Made by a program: the position numbers and the translations under genes
From: Diplonema papillatum
Taxonomy: Eukaryota; Euglenozoa; Diplonemea; Diplonemida; Diplonemidae
Direction of reading: 5' to 3'
Assembly: GCA_030068145.1 (NCBI GenBank)
Contig: JAPJBO010000051.1
Coordinates: forward strand, 321,501-385,500
Length of the DNA stretch: 64,000 bases
Shown here: piece after piece, positions 29,901 through 39,000 of the stretch
How the letters are laid out: each line of letters starts with the position of its first letter
Numbering within the stretch: position 1 is the first letter of the stretch
Notes under the pieces: model-generated
What the model was told of the DNA's origin: nothing
Database searches by the model: none
What the model saw: only the letters and a program-made list of their open reading frames with translations

Positions 29901-32338
29901 CGCTCGTGTTTTGAGAGTCTGAGGATTTCAAAGTCTCCGGTGACCATCGTCTTATGATACCGTGTATACTTCGCTCGTGTTTTGAGAGTCTGAGGATTTC
30001 AAAGTCTCCGGTGACCATCGTCTTATGATACCGTGTATACTTCGCTCGTGTTTTGAGAGTCTGAGGATTTTAAAGTCTCCGGTGACCATCGTCTTATGAT
30101 ACCGTGTATACTTCGCTCGTGTTTTGAGAGTCTGAGGATTTCAAAGTCTCCGGTGACCATCGTCTTATGATACCGTGTATACTTCGCTCGTGTTTTGAGA
30201 GTCTGAGGATTTTAAAGTCTCCGGTGACCATCGTCTTATGATACCGTGTATACTTCGCTCGTGTTTTGAGAGTCTGAGGATTTTAAAGTCTCCGGTGACC
30301 ATCGTCTTATGATACCGTGTATACTTCGCTCGTGTTTTGAGAGTCTGAGGATTTCAAAGTCTCCGGTGACCATCGTCTTATGATACCGTGTATACTTCGC
30401 TCGTGTTTTGAGAGTCTGAGGATTTTAAAGTCTCCGGTGACCATCGTCTTATGATACCGTGTATACTTCGCTCGTGTTTTGAGAGTCTGAGGACGACCAC
30501 ACCCGCGACGGCGGCACGCTTCTGTCTGCGTGCCGCCGTCGCGGGTGTGGGTCCCACAGCCCGGCTCGCAGCGCAATTATCCAAGTCCGACAGGTCGGTC
30601 CAGTCTGCTCCGACGATTAACTCGTGCGCATTCGCGATGCCCATCTATCGCGGCCGGGTATTTGTACCGCACATCCACAAGCTCACATGCAAAAAGACAA
30701 CCCGCGGGTCTTCTTCACACAGCAATATAATCAGAAGATTTGATACGCCTGACCAGCCGAAATCAAGTTTCCTTACACGCTGCAACTGTGGCCAAATAGT
30801 TTTCTCGCAACAGCGTAGGCGGTTGTGTGGGGGGGGAGAGAAGTCCTGTATCACCGGACTACGCTATTAGTCAGTTAATATCAACATTCTAACACTAGGG
30901 CAGTTGTAGTAGTAAAGTTATAGTACTGCTATACGACACAGAAACTAGAGGGTCAAGGCCTAGCAACAGAAAAGAAACAGTCTAGAAACACAAACCGTGC
31001 GTGCCGCTGTCAAACGCGTGTCGAGGTCACGGATCTGCTTCTTGAAGCCGTCGACCTGTCCGTGCAGAGGCGACCCCTGCGCCTCGGCCCCCGGCTCGCG
31101 GGGCTGCCCGGCCTCCGGCGGCGGCTCACCCGGATACGCGCGCCGCGCAGGCGGTCCTCGTCGATGCCCCCTTGCAGGGCCCGCTTTTCCCGCTCTCGCT
31201 CGCCTCCGCCGCCGCCGCCTGCGAGAGCAGCAGCGCCTCGGCGCCCTCTACCGCAGCCAGGTAGTTGTACCGCATGTCCGCAAGCTCACATGCAAAAAGA
31301 CAACCCGCGGGTCTTCTTCACACAGCAATATAATCAGAAGATTTGATACGCCTGACCAGCCGAAATCAAGTTTCCTTACACGTTGCAACTGTGGCCAAAT
31401 AGTATTCTCGCAACATGTGGGGCGGGGAGAGAAGTCCTGTATCACCGGACTACGCTATTAGTAAGTTTATAGTATCAACATTCTAACACTAGCGGTTGTA
31501 GGAGTAAAGTTATAGTACTGCTATACGACAGAAACTAGAGGGTCAAGGGCTAGCAACAGAAAAGAAACAGTCTAGAAACACAAACCGTGCGTGCCGCTGT
31601 CAAACGCGTGTCGAGGTCACGGATCTGCTTCTTGAAGCCGTCGACCTGTCCGTGCAGAGGCGACCCTTGCGCCTCGGCCCCCGGCTCGCGGGGCCGCCCG
31701 GCCTCCGGCGGCGGCTCGCCCGGATAGTGCAGCGGCCGCGCGCCGCGCAGGCGGTCCTCGTCGATGCCCCCCTGCAGGGCCTGCTTTTCCCGCTCGCTCA
31801 CCTCCGCCGCCGCCGCCTGCGAGAGCAGCAGCGCCTCGGCGCCCTCTACCGCGGCCAGGTAGTTGTACCGCATGTCCGCGAGCTCCGAGCGCAGCCCGGC
31901 TGCCAGTTGGTCTGCCGACACCACGGAATCGTCGTACGCCTGGCAGACGGCCTTGAAAAGCTGCGCTTGCCGCTTCCATATAAGGGATGCCAGCGTTGCG
32001 TGCTGGTGGTTCTCCAACGAGAGGTCCCGCACGATGGACGTCATCGCGTCCCCATAGACCGCGAAGCAAGACCGGAGAAAACAGCTCTTCTTCTCCGGGA
32101 GAGCCTGGCACTCAGCAGGGTCGGGTTGGAGGTCCGAGATGCGCTGGATCGTGGCTTCTTCCAAATCCGTCAGCGGCCGGTGCCCCGTCGCCGGCGCAGC
32201 GCCGCCCGTGCGTCCGCCGGCGGCGGCGGCCGGCGGCTCGCTCTGCTTCAGCGGCGGCAGCTTCGGCAGCGGCAGCGACTTCTCAACGGCGACAGTCCTT
32301 CGCAGGCTCTTTCCCCTCGCGGGCTCCGCGAATTTCAT
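19934..32338 (-). CDS. Coiled-coil protein of unknown function (three exons)
   Basis: Join of 32338-31586, 29662-29101 and 20916-19934, about 765 residues. The link is inferred from matching phases: ...CGCACG|GTTTGT to CACACAG|GTC (phase 0), and CGCCAG|GTGCGC to CCACCACAG|GTCTGG (phase 1). Exon 1 has a proline-rich N terminus, a helical region (about 75-160) and an alanine/glutamate-rich coiled coil ending KKQIRDLDTRL. Exon 2 is rich in Pro, Ser and Ala with a basic KIARKNSRLG patch. Exon 3 looks all-helical and Leu-rich, perhaps an ARM-like fold. I do not recognise the family. Intron 2 (8.2 kb) holds a retrotransposon and a TIR element, and intron 1 the 70-bp array. Each exon is flanked by partial copies of itself. 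Splitting into separate genes is possible. Confidence 0.6.
20967..20987. repeat. Poly-G run
   Basis: About 20 consecutive G on the plus strand, preceded by GAAAATTTTAGTTAG. Similar G runs sit at 10337, 11133, 36127, 53054, 53350 and 56130. Confidence 0.9.
21003..21218 (+). repeat. RepA dispersed repeat, full length
   Basis: Lies about 90 bases upstream (gene sense) of exon 3 of the unknown coiled-coil gene. CTTTAACTC on the minus strand is the nearest good branch-point match. Confidence 0.92.
21462..21590 (+). repeat. RepF dispersed repeat, copy 1
   Basis: GAAAGTATGCCAATACTGCA to GCAGGACCGACCC; a second copy at 49185-49300 is about 90% alike. Confidence 0.8.
21676..21996. other. Low-complexity spacer
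   Basis: Poly-C run (about 27 C), then C- and A-rich stretches. ACCATTTCACCTTAGAGAATTT near 21940 recurs at 53000. Confidence 0.5.
22331..22520 (+). repeat. Split direct repeat A1 of element 1
   Basis: TTGCAGTTTACTGAGGGAAC to TTCCCGATTCTTTTTC; identical or nearly so to A2 at 25878-26070. A diverged solo copy is at 53225-53580. Confidence 0.9.
22530..25712 (+). CDS. Gag-like/reverse transcriptase-RNase H polyprotein
   Basis: About 1,060 residues from ATG at 22530; the frame is open from 22449, but that part lies in repeat A1. Residues 1-160 have a possible Gag-like helical region, then a long Pro/Ser/Gly linker. The RT follows: motif A DLRCGFYQVKV, motif B LNRLPMGHS and motif C HAWVDNIRI, where the usual second Asp is Asn. 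RNase H has YVDASLLGWGA, INTLEALALKRA, IHVDNTTVVG and NPADVPSR, matching the D-E-D-D layout of YR-element RNases H. The stop falls inside repeat B1. It copies element RNA into DNA. There is no integrase or recombinase domain. The long open frame suggests recent activity. Confidence 0.85.
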   Translation: MRDLKTGAAWRDLGCGQRAADVARDLQVEYVLPGHQFGPGCACSLESRFAPLREWLYAAESLEGWRSRPQFKALGELLLRELRIEFLCAQGGFSREEFRMHMQLESEDPLDRAVAKLWLERRGFDGGCSSGTGGGVRGRKRRIPPAVRRRRKRDQRQSMPPTTVSPPQSSDGPLPRSHVRYHDPQAAPVQARCARLVPLLPARCTAPRGDASGDDTLQLPPQSIGNPPHSINFAGVSLVGHHPGTARSPDSRESHSSPIAGEPPAQRLGAASDPQSDAARDPAGATTCGYAAHDIGHGGGVGLGSTCPDAQRLGPVEGSLVGHDVACSGGALRPGPVEVFGEATCFATGEWEPALGMAPGAVSGFDPSCFTGFAPSGLNQTIVPFLYPWGSPQGPFFMGGSAPPGWLPPVGTAFSRSLPQPGVVGGTATPGGPESSGAAAPVHHISGVSPGGFSPMASALQSVPEFKVADLLPAEELPAPSAMPGTEFTALPPHVGDYLAPLSDVVGRRVHGFTRRAHNTRLPQSQAEKEAPLHVAAVPAMDTAALRLRMKPDVRARFDSVCNATFFPVRDDQEGDSSGGQQRRSHLRCSHASELVRLGIASPSDTPGTFRNVPFTVVEDKAGRLRQRFILWTQEANDVLSRQGYVAQVPLGHVSEYLDVVESECATTRDLRCGFYQVKVPEEARKNFGFLDEDGNAYVLNRLPMGHSCAPELMHTLTAVLASHPDFVGPEFTADGVTVHAWVDNIRICGSRAAVLCQTEKLDRLAARVHASWKPEDSNDASLGYDFIGVSFDHGRKTVSPAARLIEKIRAVDLSSPTAGDLESLGGRLLHASSVVNAFPGSFWFAVKFLRRITNSLNKGTRTQSETVRVPASIRRDLRSWIDSVDVNRKFTRPSTNRPYAVYVDASLLGWGAVLVDRQTAELTVLGGAWTEQETRHHINTLEALALKRAVDALPPSVVGSAVDIHVDNTTVVGVARKKNCMLNKALNDAVVHALTRLRDLKCSWSISWISTKENPADVPSRVALAADASEEDRQRLLLAVRAFFTREGAGGVTSSQRRS
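25684..25877 (+). repeat. Split direct repeat B1 of element 1
   Basis: GCGTGACGTCGTCCCAGCGG to CGCCAGCTCCAATTC; overlaps the ORF end and is repeated at 26088-26282. Confidence 0.9.
25878..26070 (+). repeat. Split direct repeat A2 of element 1
   Basis: Second A copy, directly joined to B1. It is separated from B2 by CCCACCCTCCATCCCCC. Confidence 0.9.
26088..26282 (+). repeat. Split direct repeat B2 of element 1
   Basis: Right end of the element; near-identical to B1. Confidence 0.9.
26521..26667 (+). pseudogene. EF-hand-like exon fragment
   Basis: The plus-strand frame encodes a helix (LSEGDVLAAEWRSRAFLTV) followed by DADDSGLLAFKE, a good 12-residue EF-hand calcium loop (D1, D3, S5, G6, E12), and LIKYS. 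The exon seems to end ATCAA|GTATAG, resembling the host 5' splice sites; continuing gives a stop at 26733. A possible acceptor GGAGCAG is at 26514. No partner exons are found and it lies inside a TIR element on the opposite strand to the host genes. It may be a captured exon. Confidence 0.5.
26734..28330. other. Interior of the TIR element, no gene recognised
   Basis: About 1.6 kb of mixed sequence. TCCGGTCCAATATTTTTCCG at 27065-27085 resembles the inverse of 22268-22300 near the other end, so inner inverted repeats may exist. Short frames are not supported. Confidence 0.4.
28721..29100. repeat. Two-copy tandem duplication at exon 2 boundary
   Basis: 28721-28920 and 28926-29115 match, from GTGTAACAAAGAAGGCCCCC to GGGCGCACCTGGCGCTGC. 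The left copy carries only the last few bases of exon 2 and its splice site, a downstream boundary duplicate. Confidence 0.88.
29101..29662 (-). CDS. Unknown coiled-coil protein, exon 2
   Basis: From CACACAG|GTCATCGCG to CGCCAG|GTGCGC, 562 bases, phase 0 to phase 1. A partial copy of its 5' end lies upstream at 30553-30641. Confidence 0.65.
29688..30493. repeat. 70-bp tandem array (about 11 units)
   Basis: Units TTCGCTCGTGTTTTGAGAGT ... AAGTCTCCGGTGACCATCGT ... TATGATACCG, differing mainly by TTTCAAAG/TTTTAAAG. The unit is a relative of the RepA end (TTCGCT-N-CTCCGGTGACC). The first unit directly abuts the 3' splice site of exon 2. Confidence 0.95.
30495..30552. repeat. Perfect hairpin (23-bp arms)
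   Basis: CCACACCCGCGACGGCGGCA... is followed by an 8-base loop TTCTGTCT and the exact reverse complement. It sits between the 70-bp array and the exon 2 partial copy and is GC-rich. Confidence 0.92.
30553..30641 (-). pseudogene. Partial copy of unknown gene exon 2 (5' part)
   Basis: The minus strand reads ATCGCGAATGCGCACGAGTT and following bases, matching the start of exon 2 with several changes. It breaks off at the hairpin. Confidence 0.8.
30655..31600. repeat. Two-copy tandem duplication around exon 1 3' end
   Basis: 30665-31001 and 31275-31586 match, from AGCTCACATGCAAAAAGACA to GAAACAGTCTAGAAACACAA. Between them lies a shortened copy of the exon 1 3' region. Confidence 0.88.
31001..31281 (-). 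pseudogene. Partial copy of unknown gene exon 1 (3' part)
   Basis: Matches 31586-31870 with small deletions and keeps the ACG|GTTTGT splice site. It lies downstream of exon 1 in gene sense. Confidence 0.85.
31586..32338 (-). CDS. Unknown coiled-coil protein, exon 1
   Basis: 251 codons from ATG at 32338 (MKFAEPARGKSL) to ACG|GTTTGT. The ATG is the first in frame after RepA. The helical region contains FKAVCQAYDD and ELADMRYNYLAAVEGAEALL. Confidence 0.7.
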
Positions 32339-32391
32339 CGCACCTCATCCAAAGTCTTTTTCCTTCTTTTCGGGACCGGTGTATTGTTTTA

Positions 32392-32560
32392 GAGTTAAAG
32401 TTCGCTTGAAATTCCGGGGTTTTAGGGTCTCCGTGCGACCGTTCATGAATGGGTTCTCTTAGAGCAAGAACGGGCTATGTGGTTACGGATTGTATATTGC
32501 GTGCACGCTTTCGCTATGGGTTATGGCTAGCCATGTCCGGGACTAGTTTCGAGTTGTAAG
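32392..32560 (+). repeat. RepA dispersed repeat
   Basis: AGAGTTAAAGTTCGCTTG about 50 bases upstream of the exon 1 ATG; ends at CATGTCCGGGACTAG where another sequence joins. Confidence 0.9.
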
Positions 32561-32619
32561 AATCCGTGCTTTCATGTCTTCGGTCGACATTTTGAATGAA
32601 CACATTGCAGCATGTTGTT

Positions 32620-32976
32620 TGTGTGCACGAGCGTCGCATGCTGGTGGTTCTTCAGAGAGGTCCCGCACGATGGACGGCATCGCGTCCCCGTAGACCGCGA
32701 AGCAAAAGACTGGAGAAAACAGCTCTTCTTCTCCGGGAGAGCCTGGCACTCAGCAGGGTCGGGTTGGAGGTCCGAGATGCGCTGGATCGTGGCTTCTTCC
32801 AAATCCGTCAGCGGCCGGTGCCCCGTCGCCGGCGCAGCGCCGCCCGTGCGTCCGCCGGCGGCGGCGGCCGGCGGCTCGCTCTGCTTCAGCGGCGGCAGCT
32901 TCGGCAGCGGCAGCGACTTCTCAACGGCGACAGTCCTTCGCAGGCTCTTTCCCCTCGCGGGCTCCGCGAATTTCAT
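32620..32976 (-). pseudogene. Partial copy of unknown gene exon 1 (5' part), copy 1
   Basis: Same 5' end, ATG and first about 110 codons as exon 1, then breaks off near CGCATGCTGGTGG. Part of a 794-bp tandem duplication with the next copy. Confidence 0.88.
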
Positions 32977-33019
32977 CGCACCTCATCCAAAGTCTTTTTC
33001 CTTCTTTTCGGGACCGGTG

Positions 33020-33345
33020 TATTGTTTTAGAGTTAAAGTTCGCTTGAAATTCCGGGGTTTTAGGGTGTTTTCTGAGTTAAGGACTCGAGGGGGGGTAGGG
33101 GTAATTCCCGAGCTTCCTTTTCCACAGACTGTTGTTTTCTTTGAGAGGTAAAATTCGCTTCAGATTTCCGGGACTGTAAGTTTTAGAGTTAAAGTTCGCT
33201 TGAAATTCCGGGGTTTTAGGGTCTCCGTGCGACCGTTCATGAATGGGTTCTCTTAGAGCAAGAAAGGGCTCTGTGGTTACGGATTGTATATTGCGTGCAC
33301 GCTTTCGCTATGGGTTATGGCTAGCCATGTCCGGGACTAGTTTCG
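33020..33345 (+). repeat. RepA copies (one truncated, one near full)
   Basis: 33025-33065 is a short RepA start. 33150-33175 is a diverged start (TAAAATTCGCTTCAGATTTC). 33178-33345 is a longer copy like the one at 32392. Confidence 0.85.
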
Positions 33346-33414
33346 AGTTGTAAGAATCCGTGCTTTCATGTCTTCGGTCGACATTTTGAATGAACACATT
33401 GCAGCATGTTGTTT

Positions 33415-33771
33415 GTGTGCACGAGCGTCGCATGCTGGTGGTTCTTCAGAGAGGTCCCGCACGATGGACGGCATCGCGTCCCCGTAGACCGCGAAGCAAA
33501 AGACTGGAGAAAACAGCTCTTCTTCTCCGGGAGAGCCTGGCACTCAGCAGGGTCGGGTTGGAGGTCCGAGATGCGCTGGATCGTGGCTTCTTCCAAATCC
33601 GTCAGCGGCCGGTGCCCCGTCGGCGCCGCAGCGCCGCCCGTGCGTCCGCCGGCGGCGGCGGCCGGCGGCTCGCTCTGCTTCAGCGGCGGCCAGCTTCGGC
33701 AGCGGTAGCGACTTCTCAACGGCGACAGTCCTTCGCAGGCTCTTTCCCCTCGCGGGCTCCGCGAATTTCAT
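33415..33771 (-). pseudogene. Partial copy of unknown gene exon 1 (5' part), copy 2
   Basis: As copy 1 but with a one-base insertion near 33690 that breaks the frame and small swaps near 33625. Confidence 0.88.
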
Positions 33772-33888
33772 CGCACCTCATCCAAAGTCTCTTTCTTTTT
33801 TCGGCGCTGGTATATATATCAGCGTTGAAGGGCGAGGGTACTTTGTTATTGGCGCTGGTTTTGAGGGATAAGGAAAGGGCGGGGGTAT

Positions 33889-34030
33889 TGCAAGAACGTG
33901 CTTGGAATGGGTATGTGCTCAACACCGCACTGGTCCCGTCCCGTGTTTCTGTCCTTTAAGCCACAGACACACAAGGCGGACCATCATCAGCGCGGAACCT
34001 GAGTGTCTGCAGACAGGACAGCGGTGTGTT
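33889..34030 (+). repeat. RepC dispersed repeat
   Basis: CAAGAACGTGCTTGGAATGG through CACTGGTCCC and GTCTGCAGACAGGACAGCGG. Confidence 0.88.
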
Positions 34031-34560
34031 TGAGGGATAAGGAAAGGGCGTCCTTTTCTGTGACTTCGTTTGATTGAGATTTCCGGAACGTTAACTTTTA
34101 GTCGGTTTCGAGTTGTGTAAGGATCCGTTCTTTCATGTCTTCGGTCGACATTTTGAACACATTGCAGCATTGTTTGTGTGCACGAGCGTCGCATGCTGGT
34201 GCTTCTTCAACGAGACGTCCCGTCAAATGGAAAGGAGAAGGATGATCATCGAGTCTACGCCGTCGCCCTCGTGCAGGCTAGGGAAGAGAGAGCGTGCGAG
34301 AGAGAACACAAAACAAAAAAGAGATTCCGTGTCGGGGGGCTGGCTAGTCTCGGACTGGGTTTCCTGGGGGGGACGGACAGGGGCGGGTTTGTCACGCCTT
34401 AGCAGTCCCAGTGCCCGGTCCCACCCTCCTGTCATTTTTTCGTATCCTCGTTGTCATCGCTATCGCGCTGACTTTCCGAAAGAGAGCGAGAGAGAGAGAG
34501 TGGGACAAAAAGAGAGAAAAAGTCAGCGAGAAAGAAGACAGAGAGCCAAAGGCGTGCCTT
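34031..34560. other. Spacer with GA-rich stretch
   Basis: 34113-34215 repeats a segment also at 32570-32660 (TTCATGTCTTCGGTCGACAT). From 34260 the strand is rich in GAGA. No gene is supported. Confidence 0.45.
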
Positions 34561-34815
34561 CGCCAGAGAAAGACGATGAGGGTGAGCGGCACGATCGCGA
34601 TCAGCGCCACGTCGTTTTCGTCCAGGTCCTTCGAGCTTGTCCTCGGTCTGCCGGACGAAGTACGAGTCCATGTCGATGGTGTGCCAGTGCGAGAAGGCCA
34701 CGTTCGGCGTCGCCGTGGCTAACGACTCTGCGACGGGCAAGCTCACGATGACAGGATTCTTCGATCGGGTGGTTGTCGAGGATTTCGCACCGCCGCTTCG
34801 TCAACACCTCGTACA
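34561..34815 (-). pseudogene. Partial copy of EFL1 exon 3 (3' part)
   Basis: Matches 35370-35660 with two internal deletions and many substitutions. It lies downstream of the EFL1 stop in gene sense. Confidence 0.85.
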
Positions 34816-34885
34816 CCTTGTTCGGTCCCCTTTAAGCCAGGGACTCGTGAAGCGGGCCACCATCAGCGCCGGAGCCAAAGTGCCT

Positions 34886-35228
34886 GACCAAGAATTTGGA
34901 CCTAAGAACTTGGACCCATTTGGACCCAAGAATTTGGACCAAGAATTTGGACCCAAGAATTTCGATCCAAGAATTTGGACCCAAGAATTTGGACCCAAGA
35001 AAATGGACCTAAGAACTTGGACCCATTTGGACCCAAGAATTTGGACCAAGAATTTGGACCCAAGAATTTGGACCCAAGAATTTGGACCCAAGAATTTGGA
35101 CCCAAGAATTTGGACCCAAGAATTTGGACCCAAGAATTTGGACCCAAGAATTTGGACCCAAGAATTTGGACCCAAGAATTTGGACCCAAGAATTTGGACC
35201 CAAGAATTTGGACCCAAGAATTTGGACA
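34886..35228. repeat. 14-bp tandem array
   Basis: AAGAATTTGGACCC repeated about 24 times, with a few diverged or shortened units in the left third. Three units equal 42 bp, so all frames repeat every 14 residues. It lies immediately downstream of the EFL1 stop. Confidence 0.96.
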
Positions 35229-35287
35229 GACAGGACAGGAACGCTGGGCATGTGGGGGGGTAAGCCGTGAAGAGGAGAACGAACGCA

Positions 35288-36070
35288 TCAGCCGGCGCGC
35301 GTGGAGTACTTCATCTTCTCGGCCTTCTGCACGACTTGCTCCGCCACCGGCAGGCCCTTGCGCCGGCGGACCTTGTTGATGAGGGTGAGCGGCACGTTCG
35401 CGATCAGCGCCACGTCGTTTTCGTCCAAGTCCTCGAGCTCGTCTTCGGTCTGCCGGACGAAGTACGGGTCCATGTCGATGGTGTGCCAGTGCGAGAAGAC
35501 CACGTTCGGCGTCGCCATGCCGCTGGTTTTGATGCGAAGTTCGTCGGTCAGCCCAAACGACTCTGCGACGGGCAAGCTCGCGATGACAGTGAACGCCTCG
35601 GATCCTTCGATCGGGAGGTTGTCGAGGATTTCGCACCGCCGCTTCTTCAGCACCTCGTACACCTTTCCGTGGCAACTGTTCGCCGCCATGATGCTGCACT
35701 CGTAGATCGGCTCCACGAGTCGCTTTCCCTCGTTCATGAACGCTTGCCGGCAACCGGTGCAGATCGTCGACATCACCTGCCCGGACAGCAAGCCGGCTGA
35801 TGCGGCGGTGGTTTTCACGTCTTCGACGACGAAGCAAACACCGCTCATCGGCTCGTCGCACATCGGCCCCTTGTCGCACGCGAGTTGGAACCCGGCCACG
35901 ATCGAATCATTCAGCTGCCTGAGCAGTCGCTTTTTCGTTTCGCCGGTGCTCGAAGCGTCGGACCGGGCGTCCTCCTCCACCGCACCCGCCGTCTCGTCGG
36001 GCGCGGACGCCGCCGCGGGAGGTGCCGCGGCCGGCGGGGCGCATGGGGCTTCGGGCGCCGCTTGCCGCGC
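35288..36070 (-). CDS. EFL1: EFL1 exon 3 (C-terminal)
   Basis: Starts after CAAAAAAAAACAG with an Ala/Pro-rich linker, then domains IV-V; ends in TGA at 35288. A RepA variant (AGCGAACTTTAACCC on the minus strand) touches the splice acceptor. Confidence 0.88.
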   Translation of the reverse strand, partial: ARQAAPEAPCAPPAAAPPAAASAPDETAGAVEEDARSDASSTGETKKRLLRQLNDSIVAGFQLACDKGPMCDEPMSGVCFVVEDVKTTAASAGLLSGQVMSTICTGCRQAFMNEGKRLVEPIYECSIMAANSCHGKVYEVLKKRRCEILDNLPIEGSEAFTVIASLPVAESFGLTDELRIKTSGMATPNVVFSHWHTIDMDPYFVRQTEDELEDLDENDVALIANVPLTLINKVRRRKGLPVAEQVVQKAEKMKYSTRAG

Positions 36071-39000
36071 CTGTTTTTTTTTGCAGGGTTAAAGTTCGCT
36101 TGAGAATCCGGGATGTTAGAGTCTCCGGGGGGGGGGGGGGGGGGGGGGGCGTTGTCGACAATGGTTCCTTTCAATTATGGTGCGTATCGTATCTGCGGTA
36201 GTGGCAGTACGTGTGCTTGTGCGTGGAATTCAATGATGGGTAACCTCTGTGGCGGAATATAGCCCAGGATCTTCGCTTTCTCGCGTCACAGCTGAGGTTC
36301 CTGCAGACTGCTCGCGGTGGCCGCGCGGTGTTCGGAACTGCAGCCTTGTTTGATCTTGGCTCCCTGCTTCGTGGCCCATGTGCTGCATGGCGCAGCATGT
36401 CGCCGGGGGTAGCCGTCGCCTTTTGCATGCGCTGCACCGAGGCGCATCATGCTTTCGCACATCTCGCTGTCGCATTCACGGCTCGCCTCGCTGCTGGTCG
36501 GGATCGTTGACTGCTTGTGCCCTTTTGCTCCTTCCCTTCCACTCTGCTGCCTCCTCCCCAGTCGTGTGCTTGTGCGTGTGTCTTTGTTGTCTACTGCCGG
36601 CTACTCGACATATTTTAGAGCGCGCTCTCATTTCTGATGTGTCTTGTCATTTCCTCCATTTTTTGTAGAGTTGAAAGTTCGCTTGATAATCCAGGACTTA
36701 GGGGGGAAAATCTTAGGTATCGTGTTACACATTGTTAACACACAAAAGACACCTGACTGAAAGCCTTTCTGGTGCAGCGTGATGCAGAGCTTCGCCAGCT
36801 TCTTGCTGAACGCATTGCATACAAAAACAAAAAGAACGCAGCCCACACCAATTTTTCGGCGGCTTCGGGCGCCGCGGCGCCGCCGGCGAGGAACTCGGCA
36901 AACCGGGTCCACACGGACGCGACCGCGACGTCGGCCGCGGTGCAGACGAGCATGCACGTGCCGCAGTGCTTCGGGCCGAGCGCCCAGAGGCCGGCTTCGA
37001 AGTACTCGAGCCACCGGCCCTTCGTATCTGCCGCCTCCTTTGATCTTTCGTGGATGGCAGCCTCCTCAAGTATTTTAGAGTTAAAGTTCGCTTGAAATTC
37101 CGGGGTTTTAGGGTCTCCGTGTGACCGTTCATGAATGGGTTCTCTTAGAGCAAGAAAGGGCTATGTGGTTACGGGTTGTATATTTAGTGCACACTTTCGT
37201 TATGGGTTATGGCTAGCCATGTCCGGGACTGTTTGTGACCGACACCAAGTACATTCCTTCGTTCGTCATTTTCTACAAAGCAGGTGCTTATACATACTTA
37301 TATATTTTGTTTGTGCTCACTAGCGGAACTCACCTGCTTTGGTAAGTTTCATGTAGTACGCTGCCAACTACTCATGTTTAGTACCAACAATGCAGCCTTT
37401 CTGGTGCAGCGTGATGCAGAGCTTCGCCAGCTTCTTGCTGAACGCATTGCATACAAAAACAAAAAGAACGCAGCCCACACCAATTTTTCGGCGGCTTCGG
37501 GCGCCGCGGCGCCGCCGGCGAGGAACTCGGCAAACCGGGTCCACACGGACGCGACCGCGACGTCGGCCGCGGTGCAGACGAGCATGCACGTGCCGCAGTG
37601 CTTCGGGCCGAGCGCCCAGAGGCCGGCTTCGAAGTACTCGAGCCACCGGCCCTTCGTATCTGCCTCGGCGAACGCGGCCCGCAGGTCCTTCCCGGCTGCG
37701 ATCAGCTCCTCTGGTGCAGAGGCAAACGCGTTGTCGTACTCCGTCAACGCACGGAGTGCGTCGAGGTTGCCGTCGATGCATTGCACGACCTCTTGCGGAA
37801 CTTCGAACGCTTTGATGGTGAACGTGCACTGCTTGTTCGCGGTCAGCACGGTGGCGGGCGTCTTCTGCACCGCGACGACCGTCTCCCGGAAGGAAACGAG
37901 GGGTTCGGAAACCATCATCTCGACCTTCGCGTACCGGTCCTGCAGATCGCGGATGCAACGCTCGGCGTGCACTTCACCGGCGGTGCTGATGACGAATTCG
38001 CCGTTTTCGCTGACCGCGACCTGGACCTGGGGGTCCGCCTTGTTGAGCAGGGACAGCCCGTGCTCCAAGCGCTCCATGTCGGCGGCGTCTTTCGGCAGGA
38101 CCGTCTGCCGGATGACCGCGGTGGACTGGAACACCATGTGTGTGAACCCGCAGACGTCTGGAGACCCGGAGAGCGTCGCGCTCTTCAGCACAGCCTGCCC
38201 GAGCCCTCCGATGCCGAACACCGCGCCGGCCGAGACCTCCGGCACGGGCTCGAGCCCGCGGCCCATCAGGAGGTAGAGGCTGCCGACGGTCACCTTCTTG
38301 ACGGTGTCCGGCTGCCCCGGCTTGTGCTTCGGGTCGAGGACGTACGCGGCGTCGCCGACGCGGAGCCGGCCGGAAAAAATGCGGGCCATGCCGACGAACG
38401 AGGTGCCGGGGGCGCCCTCCTCGGCTTCCACCTCGACGTTGCCCTGCAGCGCGGTGCCGGGCAGGACGTCGATGTCGAGCATCTTCGCAATGTACACCAT
38501 CGGGGTGCCGTCGGGGTCGCAACTGGTCAGGCCCTCCTTCGTGAGGCGTCGCACGTCTGTGGGTGCAGAAAGAACGTAGGTTTGGAGAAGATGAAATTCT
38601 TAAGTCCCAGTAGGGTCACAAAGGATACCCAGTGAATACGGTGGGTATGAAGACACACAGTACACAGACACTGTAGCAGACACTGAAAGTATGCCACGCT
38701 GACGCAGCCCACACAAGTAGATAACTGTACTATAAGAGACACTGTACTAGACACGGATAACAAGCATGCTAATGCAGGCGTAGACAGTGTAGCTCATACG
38801 GTCCTATAAGAGTACGCTGGATTTTCAGAGACACTGTGGCATCACTGGCATCAAGACACGCTGACACTGACACACACACAGACACAGACACAGTGTCAGA
38901 GTAGTAGATGCTGAAAATGAGCCAACGCACATTACTTTACGGTGTCCGGCTGCCCCGGCTTGTGCTTCGGGTAGAGGACGTCCGCGGCGTCGCCGACGCG

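Noticed and set aside
34637..35263. Repeat protein with 14-residue units (PRIWTQEFGPKNLD) on plus and its mirror on minus
   Set aside because: Frames come from the 14-bp array; three units equal 42 bp, so every frame repeats without stops.
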